Positions 14,001-28,600 of a stretch of DNA of 64,000 nt are shown here, in pieces (position 1 is the first letter of the stretch; the number at the start of each line of letters is the position of its first letter). Position numbers and translations under genes: made by a program. A model generated the notes under the pieces. That model ran no database searches. It was given only the letters and a program-made list of their open reading frames with translations, and had not been told where the DNA came from. This DNA is from Lithobates sylvaticus (taxonomy: Eukaryota > Chordata > Amphibia > Anura > Ranidae). The DNA is taken from the NCBI GenBank assembly GCA_028564925.1, contig CM053033.1, positions 83,807,468 to 83,871,467 on the forward strand, written 5' to 3'.

Positions 14001-14963
14001 ATCACATCCAATTTGCAATAGCAGGAGATTGTGACCAGCTCTCTATGGAGCCAGTTCACATATCTCCGCAGCGGCTCCAATGCGATTTGCAGAGTAACGC
14101 TGTGCGTCTTTTGGTCAGTTTCAGGTCTGAATTCAGCCAAAAATACATGCTGAAATCGGACCTGAAACGGTGAACAAGGACGCACCGGACTCCTGCTGTG
14201 AGCCGCTGCATGCTCATATGTGAACCCAGCTTTAAGGAGTTGTAAACCCTCAAGGTTTTTCACCTTAATGCATTCTATGCATTAAGGTGAAAAACCTGCG
14301 CTGCAGCTGTCCCCCCAGAGGCCCCCCTTTTTCTTACCTGAACCCGATCGTTCCAGCGACAAGCACGAGCCCAGCATCTCCAGCTGCTGCTATCCTCATT
14401 GGATAGATTGATAGCAGGGGGTGCCATTGGCATCAAATCCAGTGACACGGGGGTGGGGCTGAGTCCCCCATGGTAAGCATCTCTCCGTGGGGGCACCCGA
14501 TGAAGAGGAGGAGCCAGGATCGCTGCCGGAACACCCCAGAAGGGGAGGAAAAGGAGGATGGTTGTGTAGCTTTATTATTCACTTGACCTCCAGAAGATTT
14601 ACCCCCCCCCCCCCCTTCACGATCAGGCCGTTTTGCAATACAACACTGCGTTACTTTACCTGACAATGTGTGGTCATGCAGCGCTGTACATAAATTACAT
14701 TTTGTAATTTTTTTTCCCCGCAAATAGAGCTTTCTTTTGGTGGTATTTGATCACCACTGCGTTTTTTCTTTTTTTTTTTTTTTGCGCTATATGCAAAAAA
14801 GATGGACTGTTTGGGAAAAACGTATACAATAAAAATATACTATAAAATCTAATTTCTTCATAATTTTTGTCCAAAATGTATTCTGCTACATATTTTTGGT
14901 AAAAAAAAATCCCAATAAGCATATATTGATTGGGTTGCGCAAAAGTTATAGCATCTGACAACT

Positions 14964-15003
<40 letters not shown>

Positions 15004-15479
15004 CTGGATTTTTTTATACTAGAGATGGTGGTGATCAGCGACTTGTAGCGGTATTGTGATATTGCAGTGGACAATCGGACACTAACTGACACTTTGTGAG
15101 AACCAGTGACACTAATACAGTGATCAGTGCTAAAAATATGCAGTCTCACTGTACTAATGACACTGGGTGGGGAGGGGTTAAACCTCCTATATGTCATAAC
15201 TGCCTAGTCAGTGTTGGTGTGTACACTGTGTGCTTCTTTTATTAAGGGATGTGCTGGTTTTTACTCCCTGCTTTGTACAGAAACAAAATCCAGCACATCC
15301 CCACTGACAGGATGGAGCTCTGCCTTGTTTACAGCTCCATCCGGTGTCTCTGCTGACAAATGGTGGGTGCTGGCGGACATCTATTGGCTGACACACTCAG
15401 ATCGGCTTCTGCTGTGAGTAATCCCAGCAGAAGCGGCCAGCCGGCCATGCATGCGCCCCCTAGCCAGAGATGCAAAATC

Positions 15480-15514
<35 letters not shown>

Positions 15515-18500
15515 TGTGATTCTGCACAGATTCTGTCGGGAAGTGGTTATGGGATTTATTTTTCAGGTGCTTTTTATTTTATAAACTTTTTATTTTTTTA
15601 TGTTTAATTTCAGATTTTTGCATGAGAACAGAATAGCCTGCGAGGTAGGACTATATTATATGCTGCACATCACAAAACAGAGGAATAAGAACTCGCTGCT
15701 TCGTCTACTTCCTGCTCTTAGTAAGTGCAGCTTTTATATTCTGCAGAAAAACACAAATACAATCAGTCCATTTTTGTTTAGCAGATTGTATAAGGGTTAG
15801 AACCCCTGTCGGGTCATCAGCACTATCTATTTACCTGTTGGGGACAATTATTCTCTGTTTGTCCTAATGACCATTGTCACTGGGAATGAAAATGATGGGA
15901 AAATCAAGAACAGTAATAAAAAGGAAATCTTTGAGGACAATAATCCGAGAGGGGGTTTCCTTTCACTTTTTGCGATGTGTCTTCAGGAACGGAAGATAAA
16001 GTAAATCTCCCCATCGGGACCAAGAAGGTTTTAACCATGCCCCATTCTATCCATAAATAAGGTGTCTAATATTATAAAACAATTTATTGGACGAATGTTG
16101 GAAGTGTTTGTTTCCCCCTATTTTTTTTATTTTTTCTAACAAATTAATTCCTTTATCGTTCGCACCATCTCGTGGCCGAAATGCAGTATATATTTTCTCA
16201 TTGAAGATTTTCAGAAAGCTATACCACATTCTGGCCACTAGATGGTACTGATGATGTAGGAATTCATTTATTAGAAAAAATATGGGCACATTCAGTCAAT
16301 ATTTTATAAATATAGACCCCTTAATACTGATCTCCATGTGAAGTTTAACCACTTCAGCCCTGGAAGATTTGGCTGCTGAATGACCGGGCCATTTTTTTGT
16401 GATTCGGCATTGCGTCGTTTTAACTGACAATTGCGCGGTTGTGCGACGCTGCAGCCAAACAGAATTGATGTCCTTTTTTGGTGGTATTTGACCGCCTCTG
16501 CGTTTTTTTTATTTTTTGCGCTATAAACAAAAAAAAAAGAGCGGCAAAAAACACAAAGTTATAGCATCTATAAAATAGGGGATAGATGTATAACATTTTT
16601 TTTTTACTAGTAATGGCGGAGAGCTGCGATTTTTATTTTTTATTTTTTTCTTCTTTATCGGGACTGCAACATTATGGTGGACACATTGAATATTTTTGGG
16701 ACCATTGGCATTTATACAGTGATCAGTGCTATAAAAATGCACTGATTACTGTAAAAATGTCACTGGCAGGGAAGGGGTTAACACTAGGGGGTGATCAAGG
16801 GGTTAACTGTGTTTCTAACTGTGGGGGGAGGGGACTGACTAGAGGAAATGACAGATCGTGGGTTCCTAGCTATTAGGAACACATGATCTGTCTCTCCTCA
16901 GAGAACAGGGATTTGTGTGTTTACACACACACTTCCATGTTCTGCCTCTCGTGCCCGCAATCGCTCGTGGCCGGAGGTCATCGCGACTGTCAGCCACGTG
17001 CATCGGCAACCCTGCATTGCAGCGGGCGCGTGCCTGCTATCCCCATACCACGCGCCGATGTATAGCTATGACGATTCGTGGGATCGTGCCGACCTGCCGC
17101 AGTAAAATGACGGTGGCTGGTCAGCAAGCGGTTAAACGGTTTGTTTTGAACAAAGGTGTTCAAAACTAATTATTTACGAGTCAGAAATCGTGACATTATC
17201 TGTCCGCCTCTCCATCTCAGCCGATCAGAGGGAGCTTTGTATTCATTCATAGAATACAAAGCTTGCTGTGACTAGATGAGCAGCGCTCAGCCCAACTTGA
17301 TTTTAGTTTCAGAAGCTGATGAGGATGTTCCTGTCTTGATGTCACAACACAGCACTGTATACTGAATGTCACTGAGGCTACATACAGGGCTGACAGCTGC
17401 TGCATGAATTTGTGAATTCCAATAGTTCCTTTGGACAAGCTTGGTCCAAACTATTTCAATGTCACTAAAACATTGAGATCAGCTTTAAAGGTTGGGCTCT
17501 TGTGTTGACTATACGGACCTTTAAAGTAAATCAAGTCACCTTAGAATTTCCTGCTTCAGCCATTGTTCGCTGACGGAATGGACTTTTTTTTTTAATTGCA
17601 GAAGAAACGTTTAATGATTCGGCTTTCACAGACGTCTTCCTGCATCTATACACCACCAACCTGACACTTCTTGCTGAGGAATTCGGTTCAGAAGAATTTT
17701 GCAACCAGATTTTCGATGGATTTTTTCTCATAGCCTGCACAAAGTAAGAATCTTTTATAGTAAGTCCTTGTAGATGTACAAATATTAACGCACGGAAGCA
17801 CAGGAGGAGCTAAAATATTGAATGCTTCTGGGGTAGTTTGAGGCTTGCATAACGCAGGGACCTGCTGTGTGAGAAATGTTGAATATGTTTTGTGGTCATT
17901 ACTTTATAATGACTTCACCTTAACCTTCAATAAGCGTTAACATTCGCTGTAAATGTAATGTCTTCGTCAGCTTTTCTCAACCGAGGTTCCACGAAGAATC
18001 CTCGGGATGTTGTGGCAAAAGGATAAAAAAAAAAAATTGCCCCAACTGAGGCAAGCGGTTAGAGGAAACATTCTTCACTTTTTTTTTCATTTAACTGCAG
18101 TTCCGGTTTGCTACTCGCATGTAACTCCCACTGTGACTGTAAGAAAAACAGAAATGGAAGGCGCGCACACCTAGTGCATTACCAAAGATAATTTAATAAT
18201 AAAAAAAGGCCATAAAAACAATGCATGGACATGCACAGAACACGGGGTACAGCTAACGCGTTTCGGGGCTAGGCCTAGCTCTGAGGAAGGGGGTTGCCCC
18301 CAAACGCGTTAGCTGTACCCCGTGTTCTGTGCATGTCCATGCATTGTTTTTATGGCCTTTTATCCGTTGCATTTTATGAGTACGCCCTTTTACATAAAAC
18401 ATTTTTTTTATTAAATTATCTTTGGTAATGCACTAGGTGTGCGCACCTTCCATTTCTGTTTTTTTCTAGTAGTTCCTTTTCGGATTACCCCATCTGAGGA

Positions 18501-18788
18501 AGGCAGCATCCACCCAGTTTTACCATACCATATATACCTTTCACACCACCATTTTGTCTGACATCTGTTACTCCTCACCTTGGAAGACCTATTAGTGCTG
18601 GAAGTGTGTTTTTTGTATCTTCACTGTGACTGGGCTGTGCAAGCTGACCATCTGCATCCTGCCAACTGATGACGTCATTTATTTCTAAAGACAGGTCAGG
18701 TGCCAGCACAGCTTTTTGGGGCCGCCACTCTTGTGCTTTCTGGGACCCTGGGTTGCTGCTTTTCTTTGTGTGTAGCAAAGGCCACAAT

Positions 18789-18857
<69 letters not shown>

Positions 18858-21800
18858 CTTCTGAGAGCTGTTGGAGGTACAAGGAGATGTTAAAGTGGAC
18901 CTTCAGTAATTTTTTCAACTTTCCATCTATTAAATCTTCTGGCCTTGTTGTTTTACATTTTGGATAGTAAAAATTTTTTCTGACAGTAAATACCTTATAC
19001 AGCCCACTTTTACATTTCTTGTCTGGTAAAAAGCCTAGGCTTATGACATCATGCACAGCTCAGAGAGAGAGAGAGAGAGAGAGAGATTGTAAGGAAGGGA
19101 GGGGGGGATGAGTCATAAGAGGGCCAATGAGGTCTGTGGAGCTGGAGGTGTGCCTCTGTGTAAATCCAGGAAGTGAACAGGCAGCAGCTTCTCTTTAATA
19201 TCACGTCACACATTTTACCACTTTTTCTTTGGATGTTGTATTTGAATTGTGTATGGCTTTTTTTCTCATGACTATAATAAATTGTACAGTCTAACACGTC
19301 AGGATTTCTAACATGGTATAACCCTGAGCTGCCCTTGCAGTGGTGACGTCTTCATAATATCTGAAGTCACTGTTACTCCAAATATAATATGTAGTAAGTC
19401 ATTAACCTGACTCAGGAGAGACCGTGTTTACCTGTAAGCAAGTGACGTAATAGCTGACAGGGCTCTCCATGCTTGTGGTCCAAGGCTCAATGTGACTTTT
19501 ACCTTTTTATTTGTCAAGTTGTCTAATAGTTTTCTAGTTGCGTCACGGTAAGCTCTCTCCAGTGAAGGTCAGGTGGACAATGTCTTTGTAGTGTGTTCTT
19601 AATAATCATGATAATGATTCCATATTAGTTGGACTAGTTAGACTGACAGGTGTTTTTTTAATTTTATTTTTTTATGGATGCCAAGATTAAGGTGCAAATG
19701 TAAAGTTTTTAATTTGTATGTTTATAGATGTGACAGAAATCATTTTTGCATCCAGGTGCACAGTAATGATGAACAAAGTGATAACCCAGAGCTACTGTTC
19801 AGAAATCGGTTAAATCATATTTAACTGCTTCCCACCCACTGTACTTAAACGTCGGGATGGGAGCTTCATACTGGTACGTCGCTCAGAACGAGATCGCCAA
19901 ATACAGATCGGGATATGTTTTTTTTTTTTTTTTGAAAAGCCAGTGGCATGTGAAACACACCCAAAAACTCCACCCGGTGCCCAAAAAAATGCACACACAT
20001 AAAGAGTGAAACACAAAACATGCAACGGGTGTAACACTTGTCCTCCACTAGGAAGGACCTTTACCCTGATCCCCCGGGGCGTAAGGCTCCAGACGGGGAC
20101 TGAGGTACTTCACATGGTCCATCTGGCCGAAACCAGACGGACCCCTTTCTCTGGAGGGTCTGCCGAAACAGACCCACCCAAGTACTTGGCGGGGCTCCCC
20201 CAAAAGGAGACCCCATGAGAGAAGGCGAACTAAGCCAGAAGGCCATGTCCACCTCCATCGGGATATGGGTGCTGTGATTGGCCCTCCCAAACACATGATG
20301 GCTTTGTCCAATCACAGCCTCAGTGTAAACAGACACACGTGTCAGTTCTCCCCGCTGAGCTCAGTGAGAGCGGGATGCTGTAACCTGGGCTGACAGCTCT
20401 GTGTAATGGATGATTTATTGGGATTTTATGTGATAGACCAACACAAAGTGGCACATAATTGTGAAGTGGAAGGAAAATGATGATAAATGGTTTTCAAATT
20501 TTTTTTACAAATAATTATGTGAAAAGTGTGGCGTGCATTTGTATTCAGCCCCCCGGAGTCAATACTTTGTAGAACCACTTTTCACTGCAATTACAGCTGC
20601 AAGTCTTTTGGGGATGTCTCTACCAGCTTTGCACATCTAGAGAGTGATATTTTTGCCCATTCTTCTTTGCAAAATAGCCCAAGCTCTGTCAGATTAGATG
20701 GAGAGTGTCTGTGAACAGCAATTTTCAAGTCTTGCCACAGATTCTCAATTTGATTTAGGTCTGGACTTTGACTGGGCAATTCTAACACATGAATATCCTT
20801 TGATCTAAGCCAACATGTGATGCAGTCATGTTTTTATTATCTGGATATATCATATCATACCATTTTTTTTATATGTTACCCCATGGAGCAAATATTACTT
20901 TGTTTTGATTGGCTTTTGAATGTGCTGTCTCTAATTCTGTGAATGTATATATGTGCAGTATATTCATGCTATGTGTGTGTAAATATATGAGATGTTTTTA
21001 AATATTTATTTCAATATACTATGTTTACAATCCATGTCAATAAATATGATTTTTTTATATTTTTTTTCATTTATTGCCTGTCATTTGCCTCATGCAAAGT
21101 CCCAACCTCTTCCTTATATTCCTGAACCAGGGATGGAGGCATGCTATCGTGCTTTATATAAAGTACCAAAACTTTTTTACTTTTATCTAAACCATTCCAT
21201 TGTAACTCTGGCTGTATGTTTAGGGTCGTTGTCCTGCTGGAAGGTGAACCTCAGCACCAGTCCCAAATCTTTTGCAGACTCTAATGTCGCATACACACGG
21301 TCGGAATTTCCGATGGGAACTTTTCATCAGATTTTCCGACCGTGTGTATGCCCATCGGTCTTTTTCTGTCGGAATTTCCGACGGACTTTGGATTGAGAAC
21401 CTGTTCTTAATTTTTCCAACGGAAAACCTTTCTATCGGATTTTCCGATCGTGTGTATGCAATTCCGACACGCAAAATTCTGACGCATGCTCGGAAACAAT
21501 TTGACGCATGCTCAGAAGCATTAAACTTCCCTTTTATAGTGCAGTCGAACGTGTTGTATGCCGTGGTGTTATTGACCGTCAGAATTTGGTGTGACCATGT
21601 GTAGGCAAGACAGTTTGAGTGAAATTCCGTCAGAATTCCGACGGGAAAACCATCAGAGCTATTTCTGACAAGAATTCCGACCGTGTGTATGCGGCATAAC
21701 CGATTTTCTTCTAAGATTGCCCTGTATTTGGCTCCATCCATCTTCCCATCAACTCTGACCAGCTTCCCTGTCCCTGCTGAAGAAAAGCAGCCCCACAACA

Positions 21801-22564
21801 TGATGCGGCCACCACCATGTTTCACAGTGGGGGTGTTCAGGGTGATGTGCAGTGTTAGTTTTCCACCACACATAGCGTTTTGCTTTTAGGCCAAAAAGTT
21901 AAATGTTGGTCTCATCTGAGCAGAGCACCTTCTTCCACATGTTTGCTGCGTCCCCCACATGGCTTCTCGCATCGTTTTCTTATCGTTTTCTTATCGTTTT
22001 CTTTCAACAATTATTTTTTCTTCTTGTCACTCTTCCATACTGGCCATGGATGATGGATTGAGCAGTACTCCATGAGATGTTGAAAGATTGGGGTATTTTT
22101 TTTTTTTTTTTAACCTAATCCTGCTTTAAACTTCTCCACAACTTTTTATCCCTGACCTGTCTGGTGCGTTCCTTTTGGCTTTCATGATGCTGGTTGTTCA
22201 CTAAGATTCTCTAACAAACCTCCTGAGGGCTTCACAGAACAGCTGTATTTATACTGAGATTAAATTACACACAGGTGAACTCTATTTACTAATTAGGCGA
22301 CTTCTGAAGGCAATTGGTTCCACTAGATTTTAGTTAGGGGTATCAGAGTAAAGGGGGCTGAATACAAATGCACGCCACACTTTTCACATTTATTTTGTAA
22401 AAAAGATTGAAAACCATTTATCGTTTCCCTTCCACTTCACAATTATGTGCCACTTTGTGTTGGTCTATCACCTAAAAATCCAAATAAAATACATTCACGT
22501 TTTCGGTTGTAACATGACAAAATGTGGAAGATTTCAAGGCTGCGTGGGTGTATGTATGTGTGTG

Positions 22565-22662
<98 letters not shown>

Positions 22663-25600
22663 AACCACTGGAATTACCTGTTTTTCTGCAGTATTTCGCC
22701 ATAAAAAGTGATCTGATCCTCATCTAAGTCAAAGACAAACAGTCTGCCAAGGCTGATTACACACAAACCATTCTAATTTCTCATGTCTTTATTGAACACA
22801 CCCATTAACCACTTCCCGCCTGTAAGACATCATATGAAGTCCTGGACTTGAAGTGGAGATATCTGGATGATGCCCGCAGCTACAGTTATCATGCAGATAT
22901 TAATTTTATTTTCCACTAGTGATTACAACATCACTTCCAGCTCTGGCAGATGTAAACACTGCCATTTTTTTTTATTTTTTTGCTGGTAATCGGGTCTTGT
23001 TTTTTGTTTTTTTAAACTCATGCTTTCTAGGGTAGAGGAGAGATCTGGAGTCCACAGATGTCTTCATAAAAAGGACCTGCCATGCCTTATTTCTAGCACA
23101 GGGGAAGATTGAAAGTAATACAAAAAAAATTAAATGGACAGTATAAAAATAAAATATTAAATATTTTTCACATACAGAAGCAACCGCATACGTTGGTTGC
23201 GCCCGCATATGTAAACAGTGTTCACACCACAAATCTTATAGCGAGAGCAATTATTCTAGCGTCCCCTATGGAGATTTTCAGGGAAACCACAGTTTGGCAC
23301 CATTACACTTGCGCAATTTTTAAGGGGTGACCTCTTGGGTATCTATTTTCAATGCTTTGGGTCATTGTCCTGCTACATCACCCATCTTCAACTAAGCTTC
23401 AGCTGGTGAACAGCCATCCTGACCTTATCCTGTAGAATATTTAGTAAACTTGGGAATTAAATTTCCCCTCAATGATGGCAAGTGGTCCAGGCCCAGAGAC
23501 AGCAAAGCAAGCCCAAATCATGATGTTCCCTCCACCATTGGGATGATGATTTGATGTCGGTAAGCTGTGCCCTCTCTGCTTTATATATAGTACTGAGTTT
23601 TCTTTCCAAACAATTCAACTTTTTGTTTCATCAGTCCACAAAACCTTTTCCTAGTAGCTTTGCAGTTTGCCAAGGTGCTCTTTGGCAAACTTCAGGCACG
23701 CAGCAATGTTTTTGTTTTGTTGGAGAGCAGCGGCTTCCTCCGTAGGGTATGTTCTGCCATGGACACCCTGCCTGTTTAAAGGCATATGTAATATGATAGA
23801 GTTATGAACAGGGATGTTTGCCACTTCCAGTGATGTTTTCAAGCCATTAGCTGTTACCTGTGGGTTCTTCTTTACCTCATTTGGGATTTTGCGTTGTGCC
23901 TTGGTAGTCATTTTGGCTGAGCGCCCACTTCAGGGAAGAGTAGTAACATTGTCTAAATTGTCTATATTTATAGGCATATATATCAACTGATGGATGCCTA
24001 TAAATACTTTGAGATTGCTTTTGTATCCCTTTCCAGCCTTATGCAGATCGAATACTCTTGATCGTATGTCCACGGAGAGCTCCTTTTTGCAAGGCACAGT
24101 TCATATCAGTTGATGCTTCTTCTTGTGAAAAGCAATCTTACCACACCTCAAAACTTATTTCATTAACCACTTCAGCCCCGGACCAATTGGCAGCCAAAGG
24201 ACCAGGCTCCTTTTTGCGATTCGGCACTACGTCGCTTTAACTGACAATTGCGCGGTCGTGCGACATGGCTCCAAAACAAAATTGGCGTCCTTTTTTTCCC
24301 ACAAATAGAGCTTTCTTTTGGTGGTATTTGATCGCCCCTGCGGTTTTTATTTTTTGCGCTATAAACAAAAATAGAGCGACAATTCTGAAAAAAATGCAAT
24401 ATTTTTTGCTTTTTGCTATAATAAATATCCCCCAAAAATATATAAAAAAATTTTTTTTTTTCCTCAGTTTAGGCCGATGCGTATTCTTCTACATATTTTT
24501 GGTAAAAAAAATCGCAATTAGCGATTATTGATTGGTTTGCCAAAAGTTATAGCGTTTACAAAATAGGGGATAGTTTTATAGCATTTTTATTAATATTTTT
24601 TTTTTTTTTTACTAGTAATGGCGGCGATCAGCAATTTTTTTTTTTATTATGGCGGACACATCGGACATTTTTGACACATTTTTGGGACCATTGTCATTTA
24701 TTCAGCAATCAATGCTATTTAAATGCATTTATTCCTGTATAAATGACAGTTGTAGTGAAAGAGTTAACCACCAGGGGGAGGGGAGGGGTTATGGGCTGTG
24801 ACGTGTGTTGTGTTTTTTACATTAGGGGGCAGGGCTGACGTCTGACGTCATTGATCGGCTTTCCCGATGACCGGGAACAGCCAATCAATGACAGTGTAGG
24901 AAGCGCGGGGAGAGGTTTGTTTACACAAACCTCTCCCCGTTCTTCAGCTCCGTAACCCGATCGTGGGACACCAGCGGCGATCGGGTCCGCTGGTCCCGCG
25001 GCCGGGGTCACGGAGCTCCCGAGCGCGCGACCCACGGGCAGGCATTTAAAGGGCCACGTACAGGTACGTGGTTTTGCCTGCCCGTGCCATTCTGCTGACG
25101 TATATATGCAGTGGGCGGTCGGGAAGCGGTTAATTGGACTCCAGGTGTGCAAACTTTTGACTGCAATTAGCTTTTGTTGCAGTAATTAGATTATGGACTC
25201 ACTTTTTTACTGCACTGTGACTGTTTAATGATGGGCGTGTTCAATAAAGACACAGGGAATTAGAACTGTTTTATCTGTTTAAGCACATTGCACTTGTCTA
25301 TAGTTGTAATTTAGATGAGGATTAGATTACATTTTATGACAAATTACTGCAGAAAACCAGTTCATTCCAATGTTGTTCTTGCCACTGGATACACAAGGAC
25401 ATGCTCCCTGACTGTGTGACTGTGTTTTATATTGGTGTTTTTTGTCAATTTTGGTCATGTTGTATTCTGAAGATGGAAAAATAACTTTCTATGTGGCTAA
25501 TTGACTTTAACCACTTCCCGCCCAAGGTACATCCAGGGACGTCCTTGACTTTGCTGGGTATAGCTGAATAATGCCTGCAGCTACAGACATCATTCAGATA

Positions 25601-28600
25601 TCTTCTTTTAGTGCCGGCGATTCCCTACACCATAAGAACAATCATAGCGGGAGAGGATGCCTCCTACCACCCTCCGGTGCTTCTACCGAATTACCACTTC
25701 CATCGGTGAGTCGGAGACAGGATCCGCCAGCCCCGGATGGTGATCATAGAGATTTCCAGCAGACCAGATGGTCGCCGGAGTCTCTATGATCGTTTGGAGG
25801 CCGGGTGCAATGTTATGACGTCACACCCGGCCTCTGCATTCTAACGAATGACAGCGCTTCGGCTGTGAAGCCGAGATCGTTCATTTTTTATTTTATTTTT
25901 GGATTTCAGGCTTTCCAGCCTAGAGGTGAGATGTGGAGTCTTATTGACCCCACATCTTACTGTAAAGAGGACCGATCGTGCCATATTCCTATTACAAGGG
26001 ATATTTACATTCCTTGTAATAGGAATAAAAGTGATCAAAATTTTTTTTTTTTTTTTTTTTTTTAAAGTGTCAAAATAAAAATAAAATTACCAAAAAAAAA
26101 AAAAAATCTTTCAATGCCCCTGTCCCCGTGTGCTCACACGCAGAATGGAACACCTAGAACTTCTCTGTAACTCAAAATATGTAAGCAGTAAAAAAAATTT
26201 CAAGCGTCGTCTATGGTTATTTTTACGTACCAAAGTTTGGCTCCATTTCACGAGCATGTGCAGTTTTGAAGCGCGACATGTTAGGTATCTATTTACTCGG
26301 CGTAACTTCATCTTTGACATTATGCAAAAAAAAAATGGGCTAACTTTGGGTTTTTTTTATTTTTTATTTAAACTGTTTTTTGTTTTGTTTTTTTCACAAA
26401 AAAAAGTGTTTGAAAAATTGCTGCGCAAATACCGTGCGAGATAAAAAGTTGCAACGACCGCCATTGTATTCTCTAGGGTCTTTGCTAAAAAAACATATAT
26501 CACGTTTGGGGGTTCTATGTAATTCTCCAGCAAATGTAGGAGAGAAATGTCAGAATTGGCCTGGATGCAAAGTGGTTAATCTCGTCAGTCATCTTGTGGA
26601 GATTCTTAGCATACTCTCTATTTTATTCTTTTGCAGGAAGGAAAACATTCACAGACATGTACTCCGCTTAGTACTACATCTTCACCACAAGGTGGCACCA
26701 TCCAAAGTGGAGTCTTTACAGAAAGCCCTGGAGCCTGCCAAGACTGTAAGTATGGGGAGGGGGATGGTGTAATCTCTTACTATTAGGTGTTCTTTGGACA
26801 GGTGACGTGTTATTACAAAATAACTAAAAGAACCTGCTTAGCCACAGGTGGAGAAGGTGGTTTATCTTTCTTCATTGTGTGCAGTGAAAAGCTTTTGTCC
26901 TTTCCACCTAGGAATGGGGAACGATCCTTAGTTCCTGAATATCTGAGTCAACCTGTTTGGCACACCTTTTGTTGCAGCTGTCTTGAAGCTGTCCAGCCTT
27001 CTTTGACACAACATGGCCTGACCTTGGGAACCCATTTAAGGTGGATTGGTTTCCACAGTTATGCCCCTTTTCACACGGACTGTCAGATCAGATCCGCCTG
27101 TCAGTTTTTCAGGTGCACCTGATCGGACATTACACTCTTCCCCTATGGAGTGGCGGTGACATGTCTGACATCCGCCGCAATCCGAACCTGTCCATCGAAT
27201 CCAGACAGATGGTGGTTCTATTTTGCATCCGTTGATTGGATCCGTTGATTGGATCCCCATAGTGGAGAGGGGGACTGGGTCCGTATTCGCTCCGCACAGT
27301 GAGCGGAGACAGACCTGTCATCCGCCTGCTCAGCGGGGATCAGCGGCGTGATCCCCTGGGGAGCAATCGGTGTCTGGCAAATGGAGGCGCCGTGTGAAAG
27401 GGGCCTTAGGCTGCATTGAACTCATAATATCTGAGCAGGTCTAGTAAGCAGTATATTAGCTGCATTTAAAAAATGTATTTAAAGTAGTTGGAACAGCTGA
27501 TCACAAAAAGCAGTCCAATGGCAAAGATAAGTCCAGATAAAAATCTCTAAATACCTTTTTTTGAATGTTTATGTGTGATAACGCAACCTCAACTCTTCCT
27601 TCTTCTGTGTCCCCTTCTCTGCGGGTGGTGGGCCTGTACTTTAGAAACTCTCTGACATATTTGCTCCTAAAAACCCAAATGAGGCTTGGAGGAGAGGAGG
27701 AGCTGTACTGGATATTACAAACCTGAATTGGGTCTAAAGCCTAAAGGGTTTTTTTTTTTTTTTTTTTTACCTTTTAATGCTTTCTATGTATTAAGGTAAA
27801 AAATCTTCAGTACTGCAGGATCCCTCCCAACCCTCCCTCATACCTACCTGAGCCTGATAGGTGGGAGCCATTGTTGTCAATCAAATCTCATGAGGGGTTG
27901 AGCCGCACTGTCTGTGTCTATAGATGCAGACAGGGAGGTTCGAGAGCAATCCCGCACATAGAAAGCAGCAGGGTACCCCAGAAGAAGAAGATTGGGGCTG
28001 CTCTGTGTAAAAATCATTGGACAGAGCAGATAAGTATAACATGTTTGTTACTTTTAATAAAAAAAACTGAAGCTTCAACACTGTCAGAACTCTCTCCTGA
28101 ATGAGAATGATTGTGTTAGTGGGAGTGTCAAAACTGTCACGTCATTATGCATACATAATTAGGTGGTAAAGATGCAGAGGGCCAACAATGCTGTTGTAAT
28201 CTAGAATTCAATGGCAGCCAGTTAGTATAGTCTGCCTTAAACTACAAATCCTTTTTAGAACTGTGAACTGACAGGATCAACAAGAAAAAGGAACTCAACA
28301 GTAAGGCCCCTTTTACACAGTGGCGGCTGGTGATCAAATTTTTTTTGGTGGGCGCACACAAACTGAAAAATTAAACTGTAATGCAGGCCTGGTCTGTACA
28401 TCTGCTGTGCCCATTATGAGAGGTTCCCACCATCCCTGTGCGGAGTTCCCAGGGTCTGTACAACTGCTGTGCCCATTATGAGGGGTTCCCACCATCTCTG
28501 TGCTAAGTCTGGGTCTGTACACCTGCTGTGCCCTATGAGGGGTTCCCACCATCCCTGTGCTGAGTCCTGGTCTGTACACTCGCTGTGCCCATTATGAGGG

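Larger units (their letters stand above)
20418..22545 (-). mobile_element. Tc1/mariner transposon, interrupted twice
   Basis: The ends are long inverted repeats: GTGATAGACCAACACAAAGTG at the left pairs with CACTTTGTGTTGGTCTATCAC at the right, and GAAAAGTGTGGCGTGCATTT pairs with its mirror. Minus-strand coding remnants include [20 protein letters not shown] (third catalytic acid block, 20591-20788) and [20 protein letters not shown] (within 21700-21873). A 372-bp insert (20809-21180) and a MITE (21285-21696) split the transposase, so it is inactive. It belongs to the same family as the copy at 33318. Confidence 0.85.
22661..25372 (-). mobile_element. Third Tc1/mariner element, opened by two TTAA elements
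   Basis: The left end GGAATTACCTGTTTTTCTGCAG faces the right end CTGCAGAAAACCAGTTCATTCC, and CTGATCCTCATCTAAGTC faces ATTTAGATGAGGATTAG. Between the insertions, 23348-24162 gives transposase-like minus-strand text ([20 protein letters not shown] near 23900). The order of blocks is that of a Tc1 family different from the 20418 copy. The reading frame is decayed. Confidence 0.75.

Noticed and set aside
21220-21873. A 217-residue minus-strand frame
   Set aside because: It is a Tc1 transposase fragment read through a MITE insertion, not a host gene.
22445-22723. Frames of repeated Ile-Tyr and His-Thr
   Set aside because: Translations of the (TA)n microsatellite.
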